Below are positions 18,889-27,696 of a DNA stretch of 64,000 nt, one piece after another. The notes beneath the pieces are model-generated. The model had not been told where the DNA came from. It made no database searches and saw nothing but the letters and a program-made list of their open reading frames with translations. The position numbers were made by a program, and so were the translations under genes. Source of the stretch: an uncultured Caulobacterales bacterium (lineage in GTDB: Bacteria; Pseudomonadota; Alphaproteobacteria; Caulobacterales; Caulobacteraceae); NCBI GenBank assembly GCA_903837135.1, contig CAILTK010000089.1, positions 124,001 to 188,000 on the forward strand, given 5' to 3'. Within the stretch, counting starts at the first letter, position 1. Each line of letters starts with the position of its first letter.

Positions 18889-19862
18889 CGCGGGCTCCCG
18901 AGCGCCGCGGCGAGGCGGCGGTAAACGTTGGTCGTCGGCAGGCCGAAGCGCAACCACTGTGGGTGATCCGCGAAAGGGCGGGTAAGCAGACCGGCCGCGC
19001 CGAGGGCCGCGAACCGCTCGGCGGCGTCGGCCGCCCGCGCAAGACGGAACAGGCTGGTCCCGCCGATCACCTCGAATCCGGTTTGCGCCAGCGCCGCGTC
19101 GAGCCGCTGGGCGTGGCGGGACAGCCGGACCCGGGTGCGCTCCGCCCAGCCATGATCGGCGTAGGCCGCAAGCCCGGCGGCGATGGCGTCGACGGACACG
19201 GGCCAGTCGCCCTGAATATGGCGCAGGCGGCGGATCAAATCCGGATCGCCGACCAGGAACCCCAGGCGCAGGCCGGCCAGGCCATAGAACTTGCCGAAGG
19301 AACGCAACACGACGATCCGAGGGTGGGCCAGAGCCGCGACGCTCTCCGCGCCCACGGTCTCGACGAAGCTTTCGTCCACGACGAGCCAACCTCCGCGGGA
19401 CGACACGGCGTCGGCGCGCGCGGCCAGAGCCTCCTCCGACTCCAGCGCCCCGTCGGGGTTGTTGGGATTGACCACCACCTGGATCAGCGCGCCCTCCGGC
19501 CCCGGCAGCAGCCGGCGACCCGCCCCGGCCCAGGCGGCGGCATGGCTGGCGTAGGTGGGCGACTTCACCCACGCGGTCTCGCCGCCGAGGACGCGGGGCA
19601 GCAGCCGCAGGCCGCTCTCGGCGCCGGCGGTGGCCAGCACCCGGTCGGGATCCTCTAGTCCGAAGGCTCGCGCGGCGACGGCTTCCAGGGCGGCGATCCG
19701 CTCGGGCTCCGGCAGCCGGTTGCGCGCGCCCACCGAGGCCCGGGGCGCGGGATAGGGCCAGGGGTTGATCCCGGTGGAGAGGTCCACCCACGGCCGCGGC
19801 GCTTGGGGCCAGGCCCGCATCGCCGCCCCCCGTCGGCCGCCGTGGGCGACGAAGGCCTGCAT
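18885..19862 (-). CDS. cobC: Threonine-phosphate decarboxylase-like PLP enzyme (alphaproteobacterial CobC)
   Basis: MQAFVAHGGRRGAAMRAWPQAPRPWVDLSTGINPWPYP...VVNPNNPDGAL...VVDESFVETVG...VLRSFGKFYGLAGLRLGF. Confidence 0.9.
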   Translation of the reverse strand: MQAFVAHGGRRGAAMRAWPQAPRPWVDLSTGINPWPYPAPRASVGARNRLPEPERIAALEAVAARAFGLEDPDRVLATAGAESGLRLLPRVLGGETAWVKSPTYASHAAAWAGAGRRLLPGPEGALIQVVVNPNNPDGALESEEALAARADAVSSRGGWLVVDESFVETVGAESVAALAHPRIVVLRSFGKFYGLAGLRLGFLVGDPDLIRRLRHIQGDWPVSVDAIAAGLAAYADHGWAERTRVRLSRHAQRLDAALAQTGFEVIGGTSLFRLARAADAAERFAALGAAGLLTRPFADHPQWLRFGLPTTNVYRRLAAALGSPR

Positions 19863-21964
19863 CAGAAGCTCACCCTCAGCCCGCCGTAATAGCCGCGCCG
19901 CAGCGCGCCGTACCGGTAGGTGGTCTCGTAGGCCTTGTTGAACAGATTCTCGACCCGCCCGTAGGCCTCGAGGCCATGGCCGAGCGGATAGGACGCGCGC
20001 AGGTCGACCACGGCGTAGCTCTTCAGCAGGAGGGTGTCGCCGGCGTCGTCGTAGCTCTTGCCGGCGTAGCGCACGGCGACGGCGGTGGCGAGCTTCACCG
20101 GCCAGACATAGCTCACCGTCAGGTTGGCGGTGTCGGCGGGCCGCCGGGCCAAAAGCTTGTCGAAGTCGGCGCCCGGCGAGCGGTTGCGGTCGTCGAGGTA
20201 GGTGTAGTTGGCGGCGACCTCGAGCCCGTGCAGCGGCCGGATCGCGCCCGACAGCTCCACGCCCTGCGCCTTCGCCTTTTCCACATTGTCGTAGTAGCCG
20301 AAGCGGCCGCTGGCGCACTGGGGCGCGGTGAGGCTGAAGCAGTCGGAAAACTCGATCAGGTCGGTGGTGGTGCGGTTGAAGTAGGTCAGCTGCAGGTCGG
20401 CGCGGCCGCTCCAGAATTTCTGCGCGGCGCCGAGGTCCCAGCCGTTGGCCTGCTCGGGCTTGAGGCCGGTGTTCCCGTAGGCGGAGTAGAGCTCGTAGAC
20501 GCTCGGCGCCTTGAAGCCCTGGCCCCAGCTGGCGCGGACAATGGTCCGTCCGTCGTTGGGCGACCAGGCGGCGCTGGCCTGGCCGACCGCGTGGCCGCCG
20601 AAGGTGGAGTGATCGTCGTAGCGGACGCCGGCGGTCAGGTTCAGCCCGCGGATCGGCTCGGCCTGGATCTGGCCATAGCCGGAGTTCAGCGTGTCGTGGG
20701 CCTTGGTCGGCGGCGTTCCCGGAAAGTCGAAGGCGGGCGAGGATGCGGTGATCGATTCCCGCGTGCTCTCGGCCCCGAACACCCCGGTCCAGCCCTGCGC
20801 GATCGCATAGGTCCCCTGGTATTCCACGCGGGCGTCGATCCCGCGCCCGTCGAAGGTCTTGGTCACCGGTGCGTCGGCCGGGTCGTACTGGTCGCGCTGG
20901 GTCAGGGTGTACTGGGCGGCGATCCGGTTCTTCAGCCGGTCCTCGAACAGGCCGAAGGTCAGGCCGGCGTAGGCGATGCTCTCGCGCGTCGCGCCCCACT
21001 CGCCGTCGTCGCCGAAGCTGAACGTCGGGGTGGAGAAGCCGTCGAACTTGCTGTGCGCCTGCACATAGACGCCGCGCAGGTCGAGCGAGACGCCGGGCGC
21101 GAAATCGTAGCCGAGGCGGGCGGTGAGGCCGAGGTTGCGATAGCCGTCCGGCTCCTTGCCGCCGAGCCGCTGGTCGAAGGCCGAGACCCCGGTCGTGGCG
21201 TAGGTGCTGGCGGCCGCCTGCCAGGTCCAGGCGCCGTCCTTCCCGCCGACCGCGGCCTTGCCGTAGAGAGTGTCGTAGCTCCCGCCCTCGATCTGGGCGT
21301 CGCCTTGCAGCGGGCGGGTGGGATCGGCGGTGACGATGTTGACCACCCCGCCGATCGCCTGGCTGCCGTAGAGGGTCGACTGCGGTCCGCGCAGCACCTC
21401 TATGCGAGCGATGTCGCCGACCAGGAGGTTGGCGAAATCGAATCCGCCGCCGGGCGAGGAGGGATCGTCGAGCCTGACACCGTCGATCATCACCAGGGTC
21501 TGGTCGGATTCGGCCCCGCGGATGAAGATGGAGGTGGGCTCGCCCACCCCGCCGTTACGGTCGAAGGACACGCCGGGCTGGCGCGCGAGGATATCAGAGA
21601 CCACCAGCGCCTGGTCGGCCCGGATCTGCGGCAGGGTGAGCACGGTGGTGGACACGCCGACCTTGTCGAGCGAGATCGCCGACCGGTTGGCGACGACGAC
21701 GATGTCCGTCCCCGCGTTGGCCGCGATCGACCCGGCGATGTCCGGGGTCGGAGCGGGGGCGGTCGGCGGGCTTTCCGCCCAGGCTAGGGCGGGGAGGGCG
21801 GCCGCGAACAGACAGGCGGAGAAGGTGTTGTTTCGGGTGTGTGAGAAGGGGCGGGGTTTTCCCTCGATCCGCTCATCCTGGCGACCCGTAAGCGTCGCCG
21901 GGATGAGCGGAGTTTTGATCTTGCCGCTCAGCTTGTTCGAAGTTTTGAAAATGGGACTCTGCAT
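19862..21964 (-). CDS. btuB: TonB-dependent outer-membrane cobalamin receptor BtuB
   Basis: TTVLTLPQIRADQALVVSDILARQPGVSFDRNGG...IFIRGAESDQTLVMIDGVRLDDPS...IEVLRGPQSTLYGSQAIGGVVNIVT; C-terminal YYGGLRVSF; downstream of B12 riboswitch; N-terminus uncertain. Confidence 0.9.
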   Translation of the reverse strand: MQSPIFKTSNKLSGKIKTPLIPATLTGRQDERIEGKPRPFSHTRNNTFSACLFAAALPALAWAESPPTAPAPTPDIAGSIAANAGTDIVVVANRSAISLDKVGVSTTVLTLPQIRADQALVVSDILARQPGVSFDRNGGVGEPTSIFIRGAESDQTLVMIDGVRLDDPSSPGGGFDFANLLVGDIARIEVLRGPQSTLYGSQAIGGVVNIVTADPTRPLQGDAQIEGGSYDTLYGKAAVGGKDGAWTWQAAASTYATTGVSAFDQRLGGKEPDGYRNLGLTARLGYDFAPGVSLDLRGVYVQAHSKFDGFSTPTFSFGDDGEWGATRESIAYAGLTFGLFEDRLKNRIAAQYTLTQRDQYDPADAPVTKTFDGRGIDARVEYQGTYAIAQGWTGVFGAESTRESITASSPAFDFPGTPPTKAHDTLNSGYGQIQAEPIRGLNLTAGVRYDDHSTFGGHAVGQASAAWSPNDGRTIVRASWGQGFKAPSVYELYSAYGNTGLKPEQANGWDLGAAQKFWSGRADLQLTYFNRTTTDLIEFSDCFSLTAPQCASGRFGYYDNVEKAKAQGVELSGAIRPLHGLEVAANYTYLDDRNRSPGADFDKLLARRPADTANLTVSYVWPVKLATAVAVRYAGKSYDDAGDTLLLKSYAVVDLRASYPLGHGLEAYGRVENLFNKAYETTYRYGALRRGYYGGLRVSF
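21869..21910. repeat. Short palindromic repeat (CCGCTCATCC...GGATGAGCGG) inside btuB 5' coding region
   Basis: ccgctcatcctggcgacccgtaagcgtcgccgggatgagcgg; same arms as perfect copy at 34249-34280. Confidence 0.75.
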
Positions 21965-22110
21965 CAGGGCTCCTCGTGGACGACGAGCCGCTGTCCCGTG
22001 GAGCGTCCGGACGCTGTCGCGGCCGTCCACCCCGCGAAACCGCGGCGGACTTGCCGTCATCGGGAGATCACCCGTCCGCTCGGCGCACCCCGGCCGGTCG
22101 GAAGACAGCT

Positions 22111-22285
22111 GCGGCAGGCAGGTCTCCTGGCTCACGGGTCATAGCCGGGGTCCGTCGCCTTCCCAGGCCTCCCGAAAGAGGCCCAGTGGCATGTGACGGA
22201 CAGGCTCGCCGCTTACAGTTGCGGGGGCAGCCCGGGTTTCACACCCGAGTTCCCTTTTCATCCCCTTCCGGGGAACCTATCGCGG
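22111..22285 (-). ncRNA. Cobalamin (B12, AdoCbl) riboswitch
   Basis: Reverse strand contains GGGAACTCGGGTGTGAAACCCGGGCTGCCCCCGCAACTGTAAGCGG, the GCCACTGG element and GACCCGTGAGCCAGGAGACCTGCCTG, the hallmark conserved blocks; directly upstream of btuB. Confidence 0.95.
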
Positions 22286-22330
22286 GGCTAGGCTTAGCTG
22301 CGCCTCCATGGCGCGTCAACGCGGGGCGAC

Positions 22331-22834
22331 ATGGCCACCACCCTGATCCTCGGCGGCGCCCGGTCCGGCAAGACCCGTCTGGCGTTGCAGCGCGCCGAAG
22401 CCGCTCCGGGCCGTCCGGTGATGATCGCCACGGCCGAAGCGCTCGATCCGGAGATGGCCGAGCGGATCGCCCGGCACCGGGCCGAGCGCGGCCCGGCCTG
22501 GCGCACGGTCGAGGCCCCGCTGGCGCTGGCCGAGGCGCTGGAGGCGCTGGCGACGGACGAGGTCGCCGTGGTCGATTGCCTGACCCTGTGGCTGTCCAAC
22601 CTCATGCATGCGGAGCGCGATCCGGAGGCGGAGACGGTCCGGCTGATCGCGGCCCTGCCGGGGCGTGCGGTGATCCTGGTCGCCAACGAGGTGGGCCTCG
22701 GCATCGTCCCGCAAACCCCCCTCGGCCGCCGCTTTCGCGACGCCGCCGGCCGCATGAACCAGGCTGTCGCCGCCGCCGCCGAACAGGTGCTGTTCGTGGC
22801 CGCCGGCCTGCCGCTGGTGTTGAAGGGCGCCTGA
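22331..22834 (+). CDS. cobU: Adenosylcobinamide kinase / adenosylcobinamide-phosphate guanylyltransferase
   Basis: LILGGARSGKTRLALQRAEA...VVDCLTLWLSNLM...ILVANEVGLGIVPQTPLGRRFRDAAGRMNQAVA. Confidence 0.94.
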   Translation: MATTLILGGARSGKTRLALQRAEAAPGRPVMIATAEALDPEMAERIARHRAERGPAWRTVEAPLALAEALEALATDEVAVVDCLTLWLSNLMHAERDPEAETVRLIAALPGRAVILVANEVGLGIVPQTPLGRRFRDAAGRMNQAVAAAAEQVLFVAAGLPLVLKGA

Positions 22835-22945
22835 TCGCTCCGGCGCGCTCAGGCAAGATCCAGCGGGCCAGAGTCAGGGCTTTCCCCTAGGTCCTTCGCG
22901 CTTGCTAGCGGCGCGCAAATCACGCTACTCCGCTGGTCAGGTTGT

Positions 22946-23905
22946 GTGTTTGCTGTGGCCAATGAGGCTCTAATGCTGTCGTCCACCTGGTGGTACTACA
23001 CCGTTGAACGTGAAGACGGCCAATATTACCAGGGCGTTTACCCGGACGACATGGTCCTGCTGCCGCGGGTCAATCTTGCGTCGATAGATCTGCGCGGGAT
23101 GAAGACTCTCGATATCTGTACGATGGAGGGGCTGATGCCCACCCTGATGTGCAAGGGCGGCGCGGCTGAAGTCGTCGCCACGGATAACGAGCGTCCGTCG
23201 GCCTATCCCCGCGACGGCAACGACACCATGTTGCAGATGGCCCCCAAGGTCAACGAAGTGCGGCGTCTGTCCAAGACCAACTGGCAGTACGAGGTGGTGC
23301 CGGAGTTCACACCGGTCAGCCATCACTTGCTGAAGCACGGTTACGGCCAGTTCGACCTGATCAACCTGTCGGGTCTACTCTATCATGTCTACTCGCCCAT
23401 GCACTGGCTGGGCGCGGTGCGACCGCTGGTGCGCGATGGCGGCCTGGCCATCATCTCGACCAACGTCTCCTACCACGACTCCCCGGTGATGGTGTTCAAC
23501 GAGAAGGGCTTCCTGCAGCCCAACCTGACCACCTACTGGTATCCGACGGTGTCCCTGTTCGATTATCTGCTGCGATACTTCCGGCTGGCGCCGATCCGCG
23601 CCATCTATTCGCGCTCCGCGCCGCCGCATAACGGCTATATGAGCGTGATCTGCCGGGCGATGCCGGACGTGGTCGCCGACGCCGACGACACCTGGATGCA
23701 GCCCTCCGCCTGGCACTCCTGGGATTCCATGTGGTACGGCGGGCTGGAGATGGCCAAGCGCAGCGAGCGGTCGTCCATCGGCTTCAAGCAGCCGTTCGAA
23801 GAGCGCCGGATCAGCCTGTTCGACACCACGCTGAACACGCCGGAAATCCCCCATCTGGGCGCGACCGCGCACACCGCGATTCTGCGACTGGGCGACACGG
23901 AGTAA
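22946..23905 (+). CDS. Class I SAM-dependent methyltransferase-like protein (CmoB/DUF1698-like fold)
   Basis: WWYYTVEREDGQYYQGVYPDDMVLLPRVNLASIDLRGMKTLDICTMEGLMPTLMCKGGAAEVVATDN...FDLINLSGLLYHVYSPMHWLGAVRPLVRDGGLAIIST. Confidence 0.65.
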   Translation: MFAVANEALMLSSTWWYYTVEREDGQYYQGVYPDDMVLLPRVNLASIDLRGMKTLDICTMEGLMPTLMCKGGAAEVVATDNERPSAYPRDGNDTMLQMAPKVNEVRRLSKTNWQYEVVPEFTPVSHHLLKHGYGQFDLINLSGLLYHVYSPMHWLGAVRPLVRDGGLAIISTNVSYHDSPVMVFNEKGFLQPNLTTYWYPTVSLFDYLLRYFRLAPIRAIYSRSAPPHNGYMSVICRAMPDVVADADDTWMQPSAWHSWDSMWYGGLEMAKRSERSSIGFKQPFEERRISLFDTTLNTPEIPHLGATAHTAILRLGDTE

Positions 23906-23908
23906 GCG

Positions 23909-25228
23909 GTGAGCGACCTTCTTCCGGCGCGGCGCGACGCCGACCTCGACGCCTTCCTGGCGTCCGAGGACGACGGGCTGATCTACATCGGTCACGCCTC
24001 GATCCTGGTGCGCCTGAACCGCAAAACCTTCCTGTTCGACCCGGTCGGCTATTCGTCGCCCTACTTCAACTGCTGGGTGTTCTTCCCGCCGCAGATCCTT
24101 GATCGCCGCCTGCTGAAGGTCGATGCGGTGATCGTTTCGCACTGCCACCAGGACCATTTCGACGTGGAGCTGCTGCGGCTGTTCCCGAAGACCACGCCGG
24201 TGTTCATCGTCGGCGGCCGTCCGGCGTTCGAGCAGGCCTTCATCGATGCGGGCCTGGCGTTCCGGGTCATTCCGCCCGAGGTCGCGGTGTCGATCGCCGA
24301 GGGGGTGGAGGTCTACGCCGTCCTGCACGAGTCCAACGGGATCGACGCCTCGCTGATCATCAAGAACGACAACTTCAGCGCCTATCACGGCAACGACAAC
24401 TACGCCTCGCCGGAGGCGCTGCGCCGCCTGCGGGCCCGGGTCGACCACGTCGATGTCGCCTGTGTGCCGTTCGCCTATATCCACTGGTACCCGTTCCTGC
24501 TCGACGGCGTGGACGACGCCTGGCGGGCGGACGAAGCGCGCCGGCTGACCCACCTCTACCTCGACATCGGCCTGGAGCAGGCGGAGATCCTCGACGCGAC
24601 CATCGTCATGCCGTTCGGCGCCAATCTGGTCTATTACGACGACGTCAATTCGGTGATGAACCGGGCGGTGCTCTCGCCGCTCGATTTCGTCGCCTATGCG
24701 CACAGTAAGCCCGCGCCGCATCCCGAACGTTTCCTGCCGATGTTCGCCGGCGACCGGGTGACCAAGCCGCGCGCGGCGGGCGGCGACCTGGTGGTCGACG
24801 TCAAACCCCGCACCGATGCCGCCTTCAAGGCGCAGATGCAGGCCCATCTCGAGGCCAACCCGGCCCGCCCGCCCGACCTCGACGCGCGAAGCGTTCGCGC
24901 CGACGTGCCGACGGATTTCACCTGGCTGCAGGAGCGACTGCGGCGATACCCGGGCGGACGCTTCGCGCACAGCATCCGGCTCGAGGGTCCCGGCCCCGAC
25001 CCGGTGAAGGTCGAGGTGGACCTGAGCACCTTCGATGTCGCCGTGGTCGACGACTGGCGCGGCGTCGAGCCCTATCATCATTTCCGGCTCGAGGCGGAGC
25101 CCATGGCCCACTGGCTGCAACAGCGGGTGACGCTCGAGGGCGTGATCGGCATGCGGCGGTTTCGCCTCGAGCGCGTCCCCGACCGATACGATCCGCAGAT
25201 CCTGGCGCTGATCAACAACGCCTTGTGA
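23909..25228 (+). CDS. MBL-fold metal-dependent hydrolase
   Basis: LIYIGHASILVRLNRKTFLFDPV...VIVSHCHQDHFDVELLRLF; metallo-beta-lactamase metal-binding motif; 3 nt after methyltransferase stop, GTG start. Confidence 0.8.
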   Translation: MSDLLPARRDADLDAFLASEDDGLIYIGHASILVRLNRKTFLFDPVGYSSPYFNCWVFFPPQILDRRLLKVDAVIVSHCHQDHFDVELLRLFPKTTPVFIVGGRPAFEQAFIDAGLAFRVIPPEVAVSIAEGVEVYAVLHESNGIDASLIIKNDNFSAYHGNDNYASPEALRRLRARVDHVDVACVPFAYIHWYPFLLDGVDDAWRADEARRLTHLYLDIGLEQAEILDATIVMPFGANLVYYDDVNSVMNRAVLSPLDFVAYAHSKPAPHPERFLPMFAGDRVTKPRAAGGDLVVDVKPRTDAAFKAQMQAHLEANPARPPDLDARSVRADVPTDFTWLQERLRRYPGGRFAHSIRLEGPGPDPVKVEVDLSTFDVAVVDDWRGVEPYHHFRLEAEPMAHWLQQRVTLEGVIGMRRFRLERVPDRYDPQILALINNAL

Positions 25229-25298
25229 GGATGCGCGCAGCGGTTAACCTGCCCCGCTAGCGGGGCGGCAGGCGCGGACCGCCGAGGACCTTACGCCC

Positions 25299-25829
25299 GT
25301 GGCCGATCCGCACGACTTCCACACCCCGAAATCGACCTACACCAAGGCGGATCTGATCCTGTCCGGCCGGGGCGGCTATTTCGGCCCCGGCAACGCCCAG
25401 CTCCCCGCGCCGCCCATGCTGATGATGGACCGGATCACCGAGATCAGCCTTGAGGGCGGCGAGTTCGGCAAGGGCCACATCGTCGCCGAGCTCGATATCA
25501 CGCCGGAGCTCTGGTTCTTCGACTGCCACTTCCCGGGCGATCCGGTCATGCCCGGGTGCCTCGGCCTCGACGCCATGTGGCAGGTGGTCGGCTACTGGCT
25601 CGGCTGGTCGGGCTCGCCGGGCAAGGGACGGGCGCTCGGCGTCGGCGAGGTCAGGTTCCGCGGCGACATCACCCCAGTGGTCCGCAGGGTCCGCTATGAG
25701 GTGAGCCTGCGCCAGGTGCGCCGCGGCAAGCTGGCGCTGGGCGTCGCCAACGGCAAGCTGTTCGCCGACGACGCCTGCGTCTACACCGCCACCGATCTCC
25801 GCGTCGGCATGATCAGCCCGCCGGCCTGA
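25299..25829 (+). CDS. fabA: 3-hydroxydecanoyl-ACP dehydratase (FabA)
   Basis: [36 protein letters not shown]...[39 protein letters not shown]...[16 protein letters not shown] start. Confidence 0.93.
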   Translation: MADPHDFHTPKSTYTKADLILSGRGGYFGPGNAQLPAPPMLMMDRITEISLEGGEFGKGHIVAELDITPELWFFDCHFPGDPVMPGCLGLDAMWQVVGYWLGWSGSPGKGRALGVGEVRFRGDITPVVRRVRYEVSLRQVRRGKLALGVANGKLFADDACVYTATDLRVGMISPPA

Positions 25830-25883
25830 GGGGACTACCGCGGCGCGGATGAAACGCTCCTACCGCCCCTGCCAATAATTCGG

Positions 25884-25928
25884 CCTCATCCTGAGGTGCG
25901 AGCCGAAGGCGAGCCTCGAAGGACGAGG
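25884..25928. repeat. Alphaproteobacterial REP/BIME-like palindromic repeat
   Basis: cctcatcctgaggtgcgagccgaaggcgagcctcgaaggacgagg, nested inverted arms in intergenic space. Confidence 0.65.
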
Positions 25929-26026
25929 CCGCGGCGCAACGCCGGCGGCGGCGAGGCGAAGAGCAGGACGGCGCGCCAGCCCAAGCCTTCACGGCTCCAC
26001 GAGCGCGAAGGAACCTTACCGTCCAA

Positions 26027-27094
26027 TCACGCGCGCGTGGAGACGACGCCGCGGCGGATCTGGTCGAGCTCGATCGACTCGAACAGGGCCTGGAAGTTGC
26101 CGTTGCCGAAGCCGTCGTTGCCCTTGCGCTGGATGATCTCGAAGAAGATCGGGCCGAACACCGGCTCGGTGAAGATCTGCAGCAGGAGACCCTCGCCGTG
26201 GGCGTCGCCGTCGAGCAGGATGCGGTTCTTCTTCAGCCGCTCCACATCCTCGCCGTGGCCGGGCACGCGCGCATCGATCAACTCGTAGTAGGTGTCGATG
26301 GTGTCCTGCAGGACGACGCCGCGGGCGCGCAGTTTTTCGATGGTGTCGTAGATGTCGGGCGTGGTCAGGGCCAGGTGCTGGATGCCCTCGCCCTTGTACT
26401 GGCGCAGGAACTCCTCGATCTGGCTGTCGTCGTCCTGGCTCTCGTTGAGCGGGATGCGGATGGCGCGGTCCGGAGCGATCATCGCCTGGCTGAACAGGCC
26501 GGTGGCCTGGCCCTTGATGTCGAAGAACTTCTGCTCTTCGAAGCCGAAGATGTCGCGATAGAAGCTCGACCACGTCCGCATCTGGCCGCGGTGGACGTTG
26601 TGGGTCAGGTGGTCCAGCAGGTCGAGGCCGACCGAGTTTTTCGCTTCCGCCTCGGCCGCCCCGGGGACCGGCGTCCAGTCGGCGAAGGCGTCGTCCGGGC
26701 CCGACACCAGATAGAGCAGGCTGCCGCCGATGCCCTGCAGCACCCGCCCGCCGGGGCCCAGCAGCGAGCTCGCCGCGTCGGCCTTGGCCGCGCCCCGGGT
26801 GCGCGCCTCCTCGTACGCGGCCTCGACGTCGCCGACGACGAAGGCCATCCCGTTGGCGGAGGGACCGTGCGCGGTGCGGAACGCCAGCGCCTGACCGCTT
26901 GCCGCCTCGTTGACGACGAAGTTGATCCGGCCCTGCTTGAAGCGGGTGGCCGTCCCGTCCGGATGGACGCTGGCGGCGACGAAGCCCAGCTGTTCGAACT
27001 GAGCCTTCATCGCCAGCGGGTCCGGGCTGGTGAATTCCACGAAGGCGAAGCCGTCGAGGCCGAGGGGATTGGCGGTGTCGATCATGCGAGACAT
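26027..27094 (-). CDS. hppD: 4-hydroxyphenylpyruvate dioxygenase
   Basis: GLDGFAFVEFTSPDPLAMKAQFEQLGFVAASVHPDGTATRFKQGRINFVVN...LLQIFTEPVFGPIFFEIIQRKGNDGFGNGNFQALFESIELDQIRRG. Confidence 0.94.
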   Translation of the reverse strand: MSRMIDTANPLGLDGFAFVEFTSPDPLAMKAQFEQLGFVAASVHPDGTATRFKQGRINFVVNEAASGQALAFRTAHGPSANGMAFVVGDVEAAYEEARTRGAAKADAASSLLGPGGRVLQGIGGSLLYLVSGPDDAFADWTPVPGAAEAEAKNSVGLDLLDHLTHNVHRGQMRTWSSFYRDIFGFEEQKFFDIKGQATGLFSQAMIAPDRAIRIPLNESQDDDSQIEEFLRQYKGEGIQHLALTTPDIYDTIEKLRARGVVLQDTIDTYYELIDARVPGHGEDVERLKKNRILLDGDAHGEGLLLQIFTEPVFGPIFFEIIQRKGNDGFGNGNFQALFESIELDQIRRGVVSTRA

Positions 27095-27179
27095 CTACGC
27101 GGCTCTGGGCGAAATAGGCTTTCAGACTTATCGTCGATACCGCTTATCCTGAGGGACGAATTCGGCATGGAGGCTGAAC

Positions 27180-27650
27180 ATGAAAGACATCGCTCAGCTT
27201 GACGGTATCGATCGTCGGATTCTGCGCGCGCTTCAGCAGGACGCCAGTCTCAGCCACGCCGCACTGGGCGAGCTGGTCGGCGCCTCGCAGGCCTCCTGCT
27301 GGCGGCGTATCCGGGCGCTCGAGGAGGCGGGTGTGCTCAAGCCTCCGGTCCGGCTGGTGTCGCCGGCCCACGTGGGGCGCGGCGTCAGCGTGATGCTGCA
27401 GGTGCGGCTGAAGTCGCACGCTCCGAGCGAGGTCGAAGCTTTCGAGGCCTTTCTGCGCGGACGGCCGGAGATCATGGAGTGCCACTCCATGTCCGGCGAC
27501 TGGGACTATCTGATGCGGATCGTGGTCGCCGACGTCAGCGACTACCAGCGATTCCTGATGGAGGAGATGCTGCGCTTGCCGAACGTGGCGGCCTCGACCT
27601 CCCACTTCGCCCTGAGCGAGGTGAAATACACCACCGCCCTGCCGGTGTGA
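27180..27650 (+). CDS. Lrp/AsnC family transcriptional regulator
   Basis: LDGIDRRILRALQQDASLSHAALGELVGASQASCWRRIRALEEAGVL. Confidence 0.93.
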   Translation: MKDIAQLDGIDRRILRALQQDASLSHAALGELVGASQASCWRRIRALEEAGVLKPPVRLVSPAHVGRGVSVMLQVRLKSHAPSEVEAFEAFLRGRPEIMECHSMSGDWDYLMRIVVADVSDYQRFLMEEMLRLPNVAASTSHFALSEVKYTTALPV

Positions 27651-27696
27651 GGACGCGCGGGTTACTGTTGTGGACGAGACTGTTAAAGGGGATGGA

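Noticed and set aside
19976-21787. 603-aa plus-strand ORF
   Set aside because: Antisense to btuB, which has clear TonB-receptor motifs; shadow ORF.
21965-22135. Upstream extension of btuB reading frame beginning in GTGAGCCAGGAGACCTGCCTG
   Set aside because: The apparent start lies in the conserved 3' block of the B12 riboswitch; untranslated leader read through by chance.
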